A stretch of 64,000 nt of DNA from Burkholderia sp. S171 (GTDB lineage Bacteria > Pseudomonadota > Gammaproteobacteria > Burkholderiales > Burkholderiaceae), in the NCBI RefSeq assembly GCF_009766085.1, contig NZ_LMUF01000052.1:22994-86993 (forward strand), given 5' to 3'. The notes beneath the pieces were generated by a model that saw nothing but the letters and a program-made list of their open reading frames with translations, was not told where the DNA came from and ran no database searches. A program made the position numbers and the translations under genes. Positions within the stretch are counted from its first letter, which is position 1, and every line of letters starts with the position of its first letter. Positions 24,095-32,757 of the stretch are shown here, in pieces.

Positions 24095-25300
24095 ATGACA
24101 CGACGCTTTCTCCAACTTGCCATTGTCCTGGGCCTGATTACCGCCGTGGGCCCGTTTGCCATCGACATGTACCTGCCCGCCCTGCCTTCCATTGGAGGGG
24201 CGCTGCACGCTACTCCGGCCGAGGTGCAGATGAGCCTGATGGTGTTTTTCATCACGCTCGGCGTCTGCCAGCTTGTGTACGGGCCGCTCTCCGATATCTT
24301 CGGCCGCAAGATGCCGATCTATGTCGGCCTCGCGATTTTTACCATCGGCAGCGTGGGCTGCGCCTTTGCGCCGGGCATCCACGTGCTGATCGGCTTTCGC
24401 GTGCTCCAGGCGTTGGGCGCGTGTGCCGGCATGGTCGTTCCGCGGGCGATCGTGCGGGACCTTTACACCGGTCACGATGCCACCCGGCTCATGTCGCTGC
24501 TTATGCTTGTTGTGAGCGTGTCCCCGCTATTGGCGCCGCTGACCGGCAGCTTCATTATTGCTGCGTTCGGCTGGCGCGGTGTCTTCTGGGCGCTGACCGT
24601 AGCGGGTGGACTTGCCCTCGTGCTTGCGGCTACGCAGTTGAAGGAAACGCGGGAAATTCATCATCGCGCCGATAGCTCGTGGGCGAGCGCATTCGCGGGA
24701 TATCGAAAGTTACTTAGTGATCCGATGTTCCTGGGTCTCACGTTTGTCGGCGCGTTCGGTGTCTCGTCGTTTTTTATCTACCTGGCAAGCGCCTCGTTCG
24801 TGATCATCAATCACTATGGCTTGTCGCCCACTATGTTCAGCTTGTGCTTCGCGCTGAATGCGGCGGCGTTTTTCGGCTTCAGCCAGTTGACTGCGCGCCT
24901 CACCGCCAAGTACGGCCTGCCGCGCGTTATTCGCGTGGCCGTTACCGGCTTCGCAATTTCGATGAGCATCGTAGCGGCGCTGTTTTTGGCGGGCGCGGAC
25001 AGCCTCGCGCTGATGATGGTTTTCCTGTTTATCGGATATGGCTTCCTGGGGCTTGTATTGCCGACTTCCGCGGTGTTGTCGCTTGAGAGCCATGGGGCAA
25101 TTGCGGGTACGGCTTCGGCGCTGATGGGCGCATTGCAGTTTGTCGTGGGCGCTGCGGTAATGGCCGTGTCCGGCTTGTTCGCCGATGGCGCGCCAAAGCC
25201 GATGGTGGTCGCAATCGCACTCTCCGCGTTGGTGGCGTTTGCCATCGCCCGCCTCACGCTGCGCGCCGAGAACGTAAGACTCCCAGCGGCGGCAGAATAA
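24095..25300 (+). CDS. Bcr/CflA family MFS multidrug exporter
   Basis: 401 residues, twelve membrane helices. Family features: GPFAIDMYLPALPSI at the end of helix 1 (the Bcr D-MYLP motif), GVCQLVYGPLSDIFGRKMPIYVGL, RVLQALGACAGMVVPRAIVRDLYTG and MSLLMLVVSVSPLLAPLTGS. These proton-driven exporters remove drugs such as bicyclomycin, or amino acids and sulfonamides. The start at 24095 has only a weak ribosome site but gives the standard N-terminus. Ends in a convergent arrangement with the next gene. Confidence 0.9.
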   Translation: MTRRFLQLAIVLGLITAVGPFAIDMYLPALPSIGGALHATPAEVQMSLMVFFITLGVCQLVYGPLSDIFGRKMPIYVGLAIFTIGSVGCAFAPGIHVLIGFRVLQALGACAGMVVPRAIVRDLYTGHDATRLMSLLMLVVSVSPLLAPLTGSFIIAAFGWRGVFWALTVAGGLALVLAATQLKETREIHHRADSSWASAFAGYRKLLSDPMFLGLTFVGAFGVSSFFIYLASASFVIINHYGLSPTMFSLCFALNAAAFFGFSQLTARLTAKYGLPRVIRVAVTGFAISMSIVAALFLAGADSLALMMVFLFIGYGFLGLVLPTSAVLSLESHGAIAGTASALMGALQFVVGAAVMAVSGLFADGAPKPMVVAIALSALVAFAIARLTLRAENVRLPAAAE

Positions 25301-25310
25301 AAATTGTGCG

Positions 25311-25349
25311 GCATTGAGTGGCGCTAGTAGTCCCGAAGCCGCTCAATGC
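25311..25349. terminator. bidirectional hairpin between convergent genes
   Basis: Arms 25311-25322 and 25338-25349 pair over 12 bp with one G-T wobble and a 15-nt loop. No T-run, so probably a rho-assisted or bidirectional terminator. Confidence 0.5.
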
Positions 25350-25408
25350 ACTCGTGCAAGACACGCATGAAGAGCGGCGCCTAGGGTCTCACCTTACATT
25401 TTCGCCGT

Positions 25409-25867
25409 TCACTGGGCCTTGCAAAGAATCGCCGTCATCACGGGCGTGACCTCATGAACGATAGCGTCGCTGCCTATTTGATGCAGGCGGTCCCTGACGT
25501 CGTCCGACGCGCCAGTCACCACTACGCCGTAGGCCCACTCCGCGACGGGGTCTCCCTTGCCCGGTTTGAAGAGCGGATCGTCCTTCTCATAGCCGAGCAC
25601 CACGAAGACCGGGAAATCGAACGCCGTCAGCTTCACGCCGTGAGTGGGCCGGAACGCGTTAATTGAATTCTTTTCGACGTGCATGGGCTTGGACTGTATT
25701 TCGCCGCTGTTCATCAGCGCGCTGATAAACACATGGCCCGTCGATTTGCAATCGAGCTGTTCTTCTACCGCGCTTGCATGTGCAGGTGTCGACAACGACC
25801 CGAGGGGCGCGAGCGCGACCACGGCGACAACCCGAATAAACTTAGTGACCTGTCTGGCGACCCGCAT
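25409..25867 (-). CDS. small secreted protein, unknown function
   Basis: 152 residues; the ATG at 25867 follows AGAGG at six bases. Signal peptide with basic start and hydrophobic core, probable cleavage after AHA at residue 31. The mature part has two cysteines (40 and 149) and a strand-rich centre GVKLTAFDFPVFVVLGYEKDDPLF. No family recognised. Monocistronic and convergent with the Bcr/CflA gene. Confidence 0.7.
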   Translation of the reverse strand: MRVARQVTKFIRVVAVVALAPLGSLSTPAHASAVEEQLDCKSTGHVFISALMNSGEIQSKPMHVEKNSINAFRPTHGVKLTAFDFPVFVVLGYEKDDPLFKPGKGDPVAEWAYGVVVTGASDDVRDRLHQIGSDAIVHEVTPVMTAILCKAQ

Positions 25868-26771
25868 GGTTGGCCTCTGTTTTTATCGACATTGCATCAG
25901 CCGCGGCGAACTTTTTAGTCGCGGAGTTTCACTCTACCTGCACCGGTAAATTATTGCCGGATTGCCCCGATGCGCTTCAGCCCCGTACAAACAATCGTGA
26001 TCCGGTTGCGGACGCGCTAGCCGGCACTCCGGCTTGTATTCCGTGAAACGGGGCCATCAACAGGTCAAACCTTCGCTCGCAGAGTCCCCCCATTGCGGGC
26101 GCTATTGCATGACGTGTCCGTTCTCTTGCGAACTTTCAAGAATCTTTACCGGCACCCTTTCGAGGTTTTCTACTAACTCCGATGCACGCCCCGCACCTCC
26201 GACGCTCCTCATAATGAGCCTTTACATTTTCGAATTTGTTCACTAGCATTCGAATTCGAACATTATTAGTTCGATAGATTTTCTTAATTAACATGAACCG
26301 ATGACATGAATCAGGACGTAATAGCTTGTCAGTTAGCCGTCAAATGAGATATTGACGCGATCAGTATCGTGTCCGATATCGCTAGCTTGATCCAACGGTG
26401 TTCTTTTGCGAACAAATCGGGTTCGTTCCCACTTGTCTGCATCGTGCATCGGATTGACGAGCGGCGACTCGAGCGGGCGCTTTGAGGACTATGTGGGATC
26501 GTTGCCCGGAGGACCCCACTGCTTTAGCAAAACGTCCGGTATTTAATGAAATAGCGCGGTGGTTTGCGGACGAAACCACTGCTTCATCCGCTCGTTGGCT
26601 GCCCTTAGCCGAACCGCATGAAGCGGCTAGCCGGATTTAACGTCGAAAGCAAAACGTAATTTTTGTAGAGGCGCCTGTCTTACCGGAGCCGCAGTCAAAA
26701 CAAGAAGTCAGCAACGTCGCAAGGCATCATGCAAGAAGCGGCGATCCATTTAAAAACCAGTGGAGAAGACA
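25868..26771. other. long intergenic/leader region upstream of glpK
   Basis: About 900 bp with no supported gene; two short frames (26034-26246 plus, 26382-26579 minus) look like chance. It holds the GlpR-like operator at 26229-26275 and then ~500 bp to the glpK start, so either a long leader or an unseen promoter closer to glpK. Confidence 0.5.
26229..26275. promoter_or_regulatory. probable GlpR operator array
   Basis: TTCGAA boxes at 26229-26234, a double box TTCGAATTCGAA at 26249-26260, and TTCGAT at 26270-26275, spaced 20-21 bp. The 20-bp stretch 26245-26264 agrees with the enteric GlpR consensus in both core TTCG and CGAACAT. With glycerol genes downstream, a DeoR-family GlpR site is the best reading. 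Confidence 0.55.
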
Positions 26772-28271
26772 ATGCAGGAGCAATACATCCTCGCGCTCGA
26801 CCAGGGCACAACGAGTTCACGTGCAATGGTGTTTGATCGCCAGGGCAATGTAGTGTCCGTGGCGCAGAAGGAATTTGGCCAGATCTATCCGCAACCGGGC
26901 TGGGTCGAACACGACCCGCAGGAAATCTGGTCGACCCAGGCTGGCGTCGCCGCCGAAGCCGTCACCCGCGCAGGTCTGAACGGCGCATCCATAGCCGCTA
27001 TCGGCATTACCAACCAGCGCGAGACCACCATTGTCTGGGATCGCGAAACCGGCCAGCCGATCTACAACGCCATTGTCTGGCAAGACCGCCGCACCGCCGA
27101 CTTCTGCGACCAGTTGAAGGCACAGGGGCTGGAAGAAAAGGTCCGTGCCAAGACGGGCTTGCCCATTGATTCCTACTTCTCCGCGACCAAGATCCGCTGG
27201 ATCCTCGACAACGTGGAAGGCGCGCGCGAGAAAGCGAAGCAAGGACGTCTTGCCTTCGGTACGGTCGATAGCTGGCTCGTATGGAATTTCACGAAACACG
27301 GCTTGCATATCACCGACGTCACCAATGCGTCGCGCACCATGCTCTTCAATATCCACACGCTCAAGTGGGATGACGAACTGCTCGACGCGCTCGATATCCC
27401 GCGCAGCATGTTGCCCGAAGTGCGTGCGTCTTCGGAGGTGTATGGCCCGACCAAGACCACGGTGTTTGCATCGAAGATTCCGCTTGCCGGCATTGCAGGC
27501 GACCAGCACGCCGCCCTCTTCGGCCAGATGTGCACAAAGTCCGGCATGGTGAAAAACACCTACGGCACCGGTTGTTTCCTCGTCATGAACACGGGCGACA
27601 AGCCGATCGAATCGCGCAACAACCTGGTCACCACCATTGCATGGCAGATCGGCGACCGGGTCAACTATGCGCTGGAAGGCAGCATCTTTATTGGTGGCGC
27701 TGTCGTGCAATGGATCCGTGATGGTCTTGGCATTATCAAGAGTGCGAATGAAATCGAAGCGCTTGCGCGCAGTGTTCCGCATAGCGACGGCGTCTATATG
27801 GTGCCCGCCTTTGCCGGCCTGGGTGCACCACACTGGAATGCACGCGCACGCGGCACGCTGTTCGGCGTGACACGTGGCACGACCTCCGGCCACATTGCTC
27901 GGGCAGCGCTGGAAAGCATCGCGTTTCAATCAATCGATGTACTGAAGGCCATGGAAGCCGACTCTGGCATCCGCATTGGCGAATTGCGCGTGGATGGCGG
28001 CGCGGTCGCCAATAACCTGCTGATGCAATTCCAGGCCGACATGCTGGGCGTGGACGTAGTCCGTCCGCAGATCAGCGAAACCACTGCGCTGGGCGCCGCT
28101 TATCTGGCCGGGCTGGCAGTCGATTACTGGAAAGACGTGGATGAACTGCAGAGCCAATGGAAGCTGGACCGTCGTTTCTCGCCGGATGTTGCGGCCGATG
28201 AGGTCAAGCGCCAGATGCACGGCTGGCAACGCGCGGTAAATGCCGCCAAGGCGTGGGCCGACGCCACCTGA
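26772..28271 (+). CDS. glpK: glycerol kinase
   Basis: 499 residues (family ~500). The ATG at 26772 lies five bases after GGAGAAG... and gives the canonical N-terminus MQEQYILALDQGTTSSRAMVFD; a GTG at 26760 is only an in-frame extension. FGGY kinase: phosphate-binding DQGTTSSR (~10-17), ITNQRETTIVWDRETG near 80, QDRRTADFCDQL near 103, GIAGDQHAALFGQ near 242, TYGTGCFLVMN, and the C-terminal DGGAVANNLLMQFQADMLG (~410). Makes glycerol-3-phosphate from glycerol and ATP in the cytoplasm. Precedes glpF instead of following it. Confidence 0.96.
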   Translation: MQEQYILALDQGTTSSRAMVFDRQGNVVSVAQKEFGQIYPQPGWVEHDPQEIWSTQAGVAAEAVTRAGLNGASIAAIGITNQRETTIVWDRETGQPIYNAIVWQDRRTADFCDQLKAQGLEEKVRAKTGLPIDSYFSATKIRWILDNVEGAREKAKQGRLAFGTVDSWLVWNFTKHGLHITDVTNASRTMLFNIHTLKWDDELLDALDIPRSMLPEVRASSEVYGPTKTTVFASKIPLAGIAGDQHAALFGQMCTKSGMVKNTYGTGCFLVMNTGDKPIESRNNLVTTIAWQIGDRVNYALEGSIFIGGAVVQWIRDGLGIIKSANEIEALARSVPHSDGVYMVPAFAGLGAPHWNARARGTLFGVTRGTTSGHIARAALESIAFQSIDVLKAMEADSGIRIGELRVDGGAVANNLLMQFQADMLGVDVVRPQISETTALGAAYLAGLAVDYWKDVDELQSQWKLDRRFSPDVAADEVKRQMHGWQRAVNAAKAWADAT

Positions 28272-28283
28272 GTTTCAGGTTGA

Positions 28284-28313
28284 ACTCACGTTGAACCTGC
28301 GTTCAACGTGAGT
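28284..28313. terminator. glpK-glpF intercistronic hairpin
   Basis: Perfect 13-bp arms 28284-28296 and 28301-28313 with a 4-nt loop (CTGC), 13 bp after the glpK stop. No T-run. Probably an mRNA 3'-end stabiliser or partial terminator that lowers glpF relative to glpK. Confidence 0.6.
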
Positions 28314-28386
28314 CTCGCTGACGTCACCCTGACATCACTCTGGCCTTCTTTACTGTAACGCAGCTCTTCTTTTAGGAATCCTCTTC

Positions 28387-29247
28387 ATGGCAGCAACTAT
28401 TGCAAAGCCGACCGGCAGGCAATTTGTCGGCGAACTCATATCCGAGGCGATCGCGGTTCTTATCGTCATCGCGTTCGGTGATTCGGTGGCGTGCATGTAC
28501 GTGCTATACGACCCCAGCCCGTATGTGAATGCTTACTGGGGTGTCTGCATGTCGTGGGGCTTGGCCGTGACGCTCGCCATCTATGTGACGGGCTCCATTT
28601 CGGGCACCCATGCCAACCCTGCGGTAACGCTGGCTCTTGCACTGTTCCGCGGTTTCTCGTGGAAGAAAGTGTTGCCCTACTGGGTAGCGCAGCTCATTGG
28701 CGGCATGTTGGGCGCCGTCATTGTTTATGCGCTGTTTGGGCCGGTGATCGACCATTACAACTTGATTCATCATCTGTCGCGGGCGGACGGCGGCGCAGCG
28801 GGGGTGTTCTTTACGCACCCGGGCCTGGCCATCACTCCCATGCACGCGTTCTCCGATGAAGTCATCCTGACAGCGTTCCTTTTGTTCGGGATTTTCGCCA
28901 TCACCGAGCAGTTCAACGAGATGGCGCCCCAGGCAAATGCGGGTGCGCTCATGATCGGATTCCTGGTTGCAATCCTTGGGTCGTCGATGGGCTATCTGGA
29001 AGCCTGGGCAATGAATCCGGCTCGCGATCTTGGCCCGCGTTTGTTTGCGTATTTTGCAGGCTGGGGTTCTTCCGCGCTGCCTTCGCCGGACAACTACTGG
29101 TGGATTCCGGTCGTCGCTCCGTTGATAGGCGGCGTGATTGGCGGCGGTGCTTATCAGTTGCTGATTCACCCCTTCTTGCCGGCGCGCGTGCGCGCATTGC
29201 AAGCCGAGACCAATGGCGAGGACTGCGAGCAAGGACAGCGCGTTTGA
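28387..29247 (+). CDS. glpF: glycerol uptake facilitator (aquaglyceroporin)
   Basis: 286 residues with six membrane helices and two half-helices. Both NPA boxes are present: GTHANPAVTLAL and WAMNPARDLGPRLFAY; the D after NPAR is the residue typical of glycerol-permeable members. AGGAATC lies upstream of the ATG at 28387. Facilitates passive entry of glycerol, which glpK then phosphorylates. C-terminal ~25 residues are hydrophilic and longer than in E. coli GlpF. Confidence 0.94.
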   Translation: MAATIAKPTGRQFVGELISEAIAVLIVIAFGDSVACMYVLYDPSPYVNAYWGVCMSWGLAVTLAIYVTGSISGTHANPAVTLALALFRGFSWKKVLPYWVAQLIGGMLGAVIVYALFGPVIDHYNLIHHLSRADGGAAGVFFTHPGLAITPMHAFSDEVILTAFLLFGIFAITEQFNEMAPQANAGALMIGFLVAILGSSMGYLEAWAMNPARDLGPRLFAYFAGWGSSALPSPDNYWWIPVVAPLIGGVIGGGAYQLLIHPFLPARVRALQAETNGEDCEQGQRV

Positions 29248-29282
29248 CAGGTTGGTAAGCTGACTTGGCGCCAAGATTGTGC

Positions 29283-29326
29283 AGCGGAGAAGCGCCGGAC
29301 GTTGGTTCGTCCGGCGCTTCTCCGCT
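29283..29326. terminator. strong inverted repeat after glpF
   Basis: Perfect 18-bp arms 29283-29300 and 29309-29326 around an 8-nt loop, 36 bp after the glpF stop. GC-rich stem, no T-run. Located between convergent genes, so likely a bidirectional terminator. Confidence 0.7.
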
Positions 29327-29349
29327 CAATGCGGTGTTCAATACTGTTA

Positions 29350-29440
29350 TTTCTGCTGCTGTTTCTGCTGCTGTTTCTGCTGCTGTTTCTGCTGCTGTTT
29401 CTGCTGCTGTTTCTGCTGCTGTTTCTGCTGCTGTTTCTGC
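29350..29440. repeat. 12-bp microsatellite, seven full copies
   Basis: The unit TTTCTGCTGCTG is repeated perfectly seven times from 29350 to 29433, with a partial eighth copy to 29440. It is open in several frames (minus strand would read Glu-Thr-Ala-Ala repeats) but lies between genes, and no frame across it has a convincing start, so I treat it as noncoding. Copy number is likely to vary by slippage. Confidence 0.9.
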
Positions 29441-29530
29441 CAGCGGCAGCAACTTCTTTCGTTCTCTTGGGTGTTCAGATAGCGGCATTGGCGATCCAGT
29501 TAGTTTGACTAGAGATAGTCCTTCTCACCT

Positions 29531-30769
29531 TTATGCCTCAGAGCCCATCCCGTCTGCTCGCGCCACCGGCTGCACGACCACGAACCGAAGCGCGCCTTCC
29601 CGCCATGCGACCAGTTGCGCTGTATTATTTTGCGTCGCGTGCTCGATCCCCAGCGCGACGGCCAACCATCCTGCCGCATTACCGGAATACCCGAGTGTGG
29701 TGTCGAGATCGTGTATCCCGGCGAGGCCGTCCGTTTGCGAAACCCCTATCGAGAGGTCCGACAGGCTCTTGATCAACCCGGCCTTATCCAACCTCTCAAG
29801 CCCGGTCTGCCACAAATCATTGATCTTGTCGCCCGTCGTGCGCCCCCACTGCAGCGCGGTGGAAATTGGACCATCTGTCGCGTCCGAGTCAGCTTCGACA
29901 GGGCGGTGCAAAAGAGCGACTGGCTCTATGTGGCGCCGCTCGACGAGCGGTGCCCAGCCAAGCAAGAGAGCAACCGCGGCTTCCGCGCTGCTCTGAACAG
30001 ACACCTCGTGCAGTTGCACTGCGACGAACAGGACGAATTTCTCCAGAGCAGGACCACCCTTGTTGTCGAGCCATTGGTCCAACGCCATCAAACCCTTATC
30101 CGTCGAGACCAACTCCGCTTTTACTGCTCGTAGTCCCGCATCGCCCCAACACGCCTGCCATGCGTTGACCAGCGCTTGTTGATCGACATCGGCCGGCAGT
30201 TGCAGACAAACCTCAATCGGTACGTCATGCGGAATAGCCTTAACACTGTCCGAGACCGAGCCAATGAGTTCCCTGAAACAAGCGCGATAGCGTCCGGGAT
30301 CATCGTCGTCGCCGGCTAGCGACAGCGAGGAGAGTGGGAAGGCATCACTGCCATCCGGAGATGTTTGAAGTTCCAGCGCTGCTGCCGCCCGATCCAATGT
30401 GGATGCTACGTCGCGACTCCCCGCCCCCGTCAGATAGGCATAGCGGACTACTGAAAGTGGATCACTCGCAAATTCCAAAGCGGTCGCCCTGTCCATCCGC
30501 AGGATTTCGTTGTCTGCATCAATGCGCTGGTTTTCCTGCTCGTAGTAGCAGGACCGAAGTCCAAATGCGCTAGTGCATGCGAGAAAGGGAAATATGAGCA
30601 GCCGCACCCAGAACCAAGCGGTTCCGGTAGGCTCATTTTCGGGCCACGTGAGCAGCGTGCTGACGACCCCAATGACCATGGATACCACAAGCAAGCACAG
30701 CCACAGGACAAGCCTCGGCGGTGACGGACGTGGCTCGGGCGACTCTGCGGGAGGAAGCGTTACTGGCAT
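29531..30769 (-). CDS. T6SS-associated membrane protein, unknown function
   Basis: 412 residues from the ATG at 30769 (a TTG at 30796 is in frame but lies inside the PAAR-like gene). Two adjacent membrane helices near residues 20-45 and 55-75, then a long soluble part of about 330 residues with alternating helix/strand. No named domain recognised. It starts 11 bp after the PAAR-like stop and closes the VgrG-Tle1 cluster, so it may help load or protect the effector, a role inferred only from position. The topology suggests a cytoplasmic or periplasmic globular domain tethered to the inner membrane. Confidence 0.75.
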   Translation of the reverse strand: MPVTLPPAESPEPRPSPPRLVLWLCLLVVSMVIGVVSTLLTWPENEPTGTAWFWVRLLIFPFLACTSAFGLRSCYYEQENQRIDADNEILRMDRATALEFASDPLSVVRYAYLTGAGSRDVASTLDRAAAALELQTSPDGSDAFPLSSLSLAGDDDDPGRYRACFRELIGSVSDSVKAIPHDVPIEVCLQLPADVDQQALVNAWQACWGDAGLRAVKAELVSTDKGLMALDQWLDNKGGPALEKFVLFVAVQLHEVSVQSSAEAAVALLLGWAPLVERRHIEPVALLHRPVEADSDATDGPISTALQWGRTTGDKINDLWQTGLERLDKAGLIKSLSDLSIGVSQTDGLAGIHDLDTTLGYSGNAAGWLAVALGIEHATQNNTAQLVAWREGALRFVVVQPVARADGMGSEA

Positions 30770-30779
30770 CGAGATGGAG

Positions 30780-31028
30780 TCAGAGCAAACCGGCAATCAA
30801 ACGACAGTCGCACACCGTGCGGTCTCCGCGACGCGCTACGTGTGCGTCACTATTTGCGATTGTTTCGTCTTCTTCGATGATGACGTTGGATTTGACGTCA
30901 TGTTGCGGGCGAATTGCTTCGTCGCTTTTTCGGGCGACAAAACGGTTACGGAAGCGCATCGTGGTCGAAGCGCCGATGACGTTGCCATCGTGATGGGTTG
31001 CGTCGCTAAACCTGCTCAAATCTATCAT
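30780..31028 (-). CDS. small PAAR-like tip protein
   Basis: 82 residues. The pattern SDATHHDGNVIGAS, FVARKSDEAIRPQHDVKSNVIIEEDETI and VARRGDRTVCDCRLIAGLL follows the PAAR fold (residues ~5-82): gated turns with GD/SD, a NVI-x-E-D strand, and the closing ARxGDxTxCxCxLI segment. PAAR proteins cap the VgrG spike of the type VI secretion needle. Compared with typical members, the usual G in the second repeat is S and some His/Cys are changed, so it may be drifting. It is 95 bp after the Tle1 stop; the ribosome site is weak. Confidence 0.6.
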   Translation of the reverse strand: MIDLSRFSDATHHDGNVIGASTTMRFRNRFVARKSDEAIRPQHDVKSNVIIEEDETIANSDAHVARRGDRTVCDCRLIAGLL

Positions 31029-31123
31029 TGCAATCTCATTTTTCTAACTGACCCAAAGGGCCGGGGTTACTGCAAGTGCGCGCAACCATAATGACTATGA
31101 AAAGCAATAGTTGATGACGTCCT

Positions 31124-32746
31124 CTAGGCAAGCGCTTCATCTTTTTCTGTCGGCGTTGACCTCTCCGCAAAATTCCTGTTTTTTTCCGGCTCGCAACCGA
31201 CGTCGCCGAAGTACATCATTCGCCAGTTCTCGAGTTGCGAAAGATCCTTGCCGAAACCTGCTATCGAATCGTGAACCAGGTAGTCAAAGAAGTTGAGCGC
31301 GGTTTGCCGTTCGCTGTCTGAACCGGTAAGCAGCGAGACATCTTCATATGCCATGGAAAGCGTCGCTTCGCGCAGAGTTAGCGTCTTGCCGTTCAGCTTG
31401 CGGTCATTTTCCCTCCCCATCGACTTATTAACAGAAAGCCCGTTTTCGTTGACCCGCAAAACTTCACGCAATAGGTCAGACGCCTGTTGACCGTTGCCCG
31501 CCTGCGTCAACACATCCCTCGCCTGCCGGACACGTGCTTTTGCGGCGTCCCCGCCGGTGAAATTGGCGAGATAACCTCGGGCGACGTAGAGCTGGCGAAG
31601 ATGATCGGACGTCGCCTTTTCTATCGGCCCACCGGCTTGAGCTTTTCTTTGATAGCTGTCGAAAAGACTCACTGTCTTAGGGGAAAGATCAAAAGATGCC
31701 TGCACACTTTTCGGTAGCCCGGAAATTCCTTGCAATGGGACGCCCGCCACTCGGGCAGCGCGATACATATGCAATAGAGGTATCTGACTTAGCTTCTCGC
31801 TATCCAGAAGTGCTCTAGTTTGTTCTCCCGGTGCGTATCCCCCTCCAACATCCGAATGAACGCCCGGATACACAACCTCAGATGTGTTATTCGGGTAGTG
31901 CTTTCCGTCGCGCACTGAATCCAAAGGAAACGAGTCACGCACTTCATGGGCGGCTACATAGTGAATGCACTGCTCAACCATCGTGGGGATTTTTAGGTTT
32001 CCTGCCCAGGCGTAGTGACCGTCTTTCGGCACAAGCTGCAACACGGCCCCAAACCAAAGAGCGGCGGTACCAAGGGAAGCATACACAACCGGGCTTTGGT
32101 CGAACACCTTTGCGCTTGCCGGCAACCCTGCCGATGCGACGGTATCGAACAACCCCATGAAGTAAAGCCGAATTGGGTAACCCTGATAGCGCCAGCCACC
32201 GTCTGCGCCGTCTTGCTGACGACATGCCGACGCGAGGCGAACCGCGAAGGCGCGAGCGAGCGCTGCGCCCCGAGAAAAACCGAACAGTGACACATTGATC
32301 AGCCTAATCGGCTGTTTCGGATTCGTCGCGCGCGCCTTTGCCTTCACGATTCGTTTGTCGAACTGATCGCGAGCGTACTGCAGACGCTTTTCGCCGCCGG
32401 CCCCGAAAGCGCCGCCCAACGTGCTTTCAGTCTTTTCACCAATCGCGTCGAAGGATGTCCCTAAACCGTTGATATAAATTGCATACCGCCCGCCACTCTC
32501 ATCATCGACTACATGTGTAGAGGCCAACCTTGCCACATTGCTGTGCTTGGACCGAGGTGTATCGACGACCCGATTGTTACCGGTGCCGTCGAAAAAAAGT
32601 GAAATCCAGATCGACTGAGAGCAATCCGGGATGCCGGGCCTTTGATCGGGATCAAGGCAAGCCATCGCCACGGCACGCTGCTCACGCTCCGTTTTCGTAA
32701 GCGGCCGAAGTCCCGCCTCACCGGGAATTTTGGTGTCATCCAACAT
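31124..32746 (-). CDS. type VI secretion phospholipase effector (Tle1-like, DUF2235)
   Basis: 540 residues. DUF2235 alpha/beta-hydrolase: N-terminal LFFDGTGNN at ~50-58, nucleophile elbow GFSRGAAL with Ser158, LFDTVASAG with Asp201, and PGVHSDVGGGYAPGEQ with His298/Asp299, which is the Ser-Asp-His triad order of Tle1 phospholipases. The C-terminal ~200 residues are helical, as in the membrane-anchoring part of Tle1. It is 11 bp after the DUF3304 lipoprotein gene and in the VgrG/DUF4123 cluster, so it is probably delivered to competitor periplasms to hydrolyse phospholipids. The DUF3304 lipoprotein next to it is the likely immunity protein. Confidence 0.88.
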   Translation of the reverse strand: MLDDTKIPGEAGLRPLTKTEREQRAVAMACLDPDQRPGIPDCSQSIWISLFFDGTGNNRVVDTPRSKHSNVARLASTHVVDDESGGRYAIYINGLGTSFDAIGEKTESTLGGAFGAGGEKRLQYARDQFDKRIVKAKARATNPKQPIRLINVSLFGFSRGAALARAFAVRLASACRQQDGADGGWRYQGYPIRLYFMGLFDTVASAGLPASAKVFDQSPVVYASLGTAALWFGAVLQLVPKDGHYAWAGNLKIPTMVEQCIHYVAAHEVRDSFPLDSVRDGKHYPNNTSEVVYPGVHSDVGGGYAPGEQTRALLDSEKLSQIPLLHMYRAARVAGVPLQGISGLPKSVQASFDLSPKTVSLFDSYQRKAQAGGPIEKATSDHLRQLYVARGYLANFTGGDAAKARVRQARDVLTQAGNGQQASDLLREVLRVNENGLSVNKSMGRENDRKLNGKTLTLREATLSMAYEDVSLLTGSDSERQTALNFFDYLVHDSIAGFGKDLSQLENWRMMYFGDVGCEPEKNRNFAERSTPTEKDEALA

Positions 32747-32757
32747 AGCTTATTCCT

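Noticed and set aside
29341..29440. CRISPR array
   Set aside because: Repeats are 12 bp, contiguous and without spacers; it is a microsatellite. The same applies to 7311-7340 and 19541-19580.
28949..29488. Minus-strand frame through the repeat (Glu-Thr-Ala-Ala tract)
   Set aside because: Antisense to glpF for half its length and composed of repeat and hairpin sequence.
29265..29996. Long plus-strand frame running through the 12-bp repeat into the membrane-protein gene
   Set aside because: Mostly antisense to the minus-strand gene at 29531-30769; low-complexity start from the microsatellite; no ribosome site.
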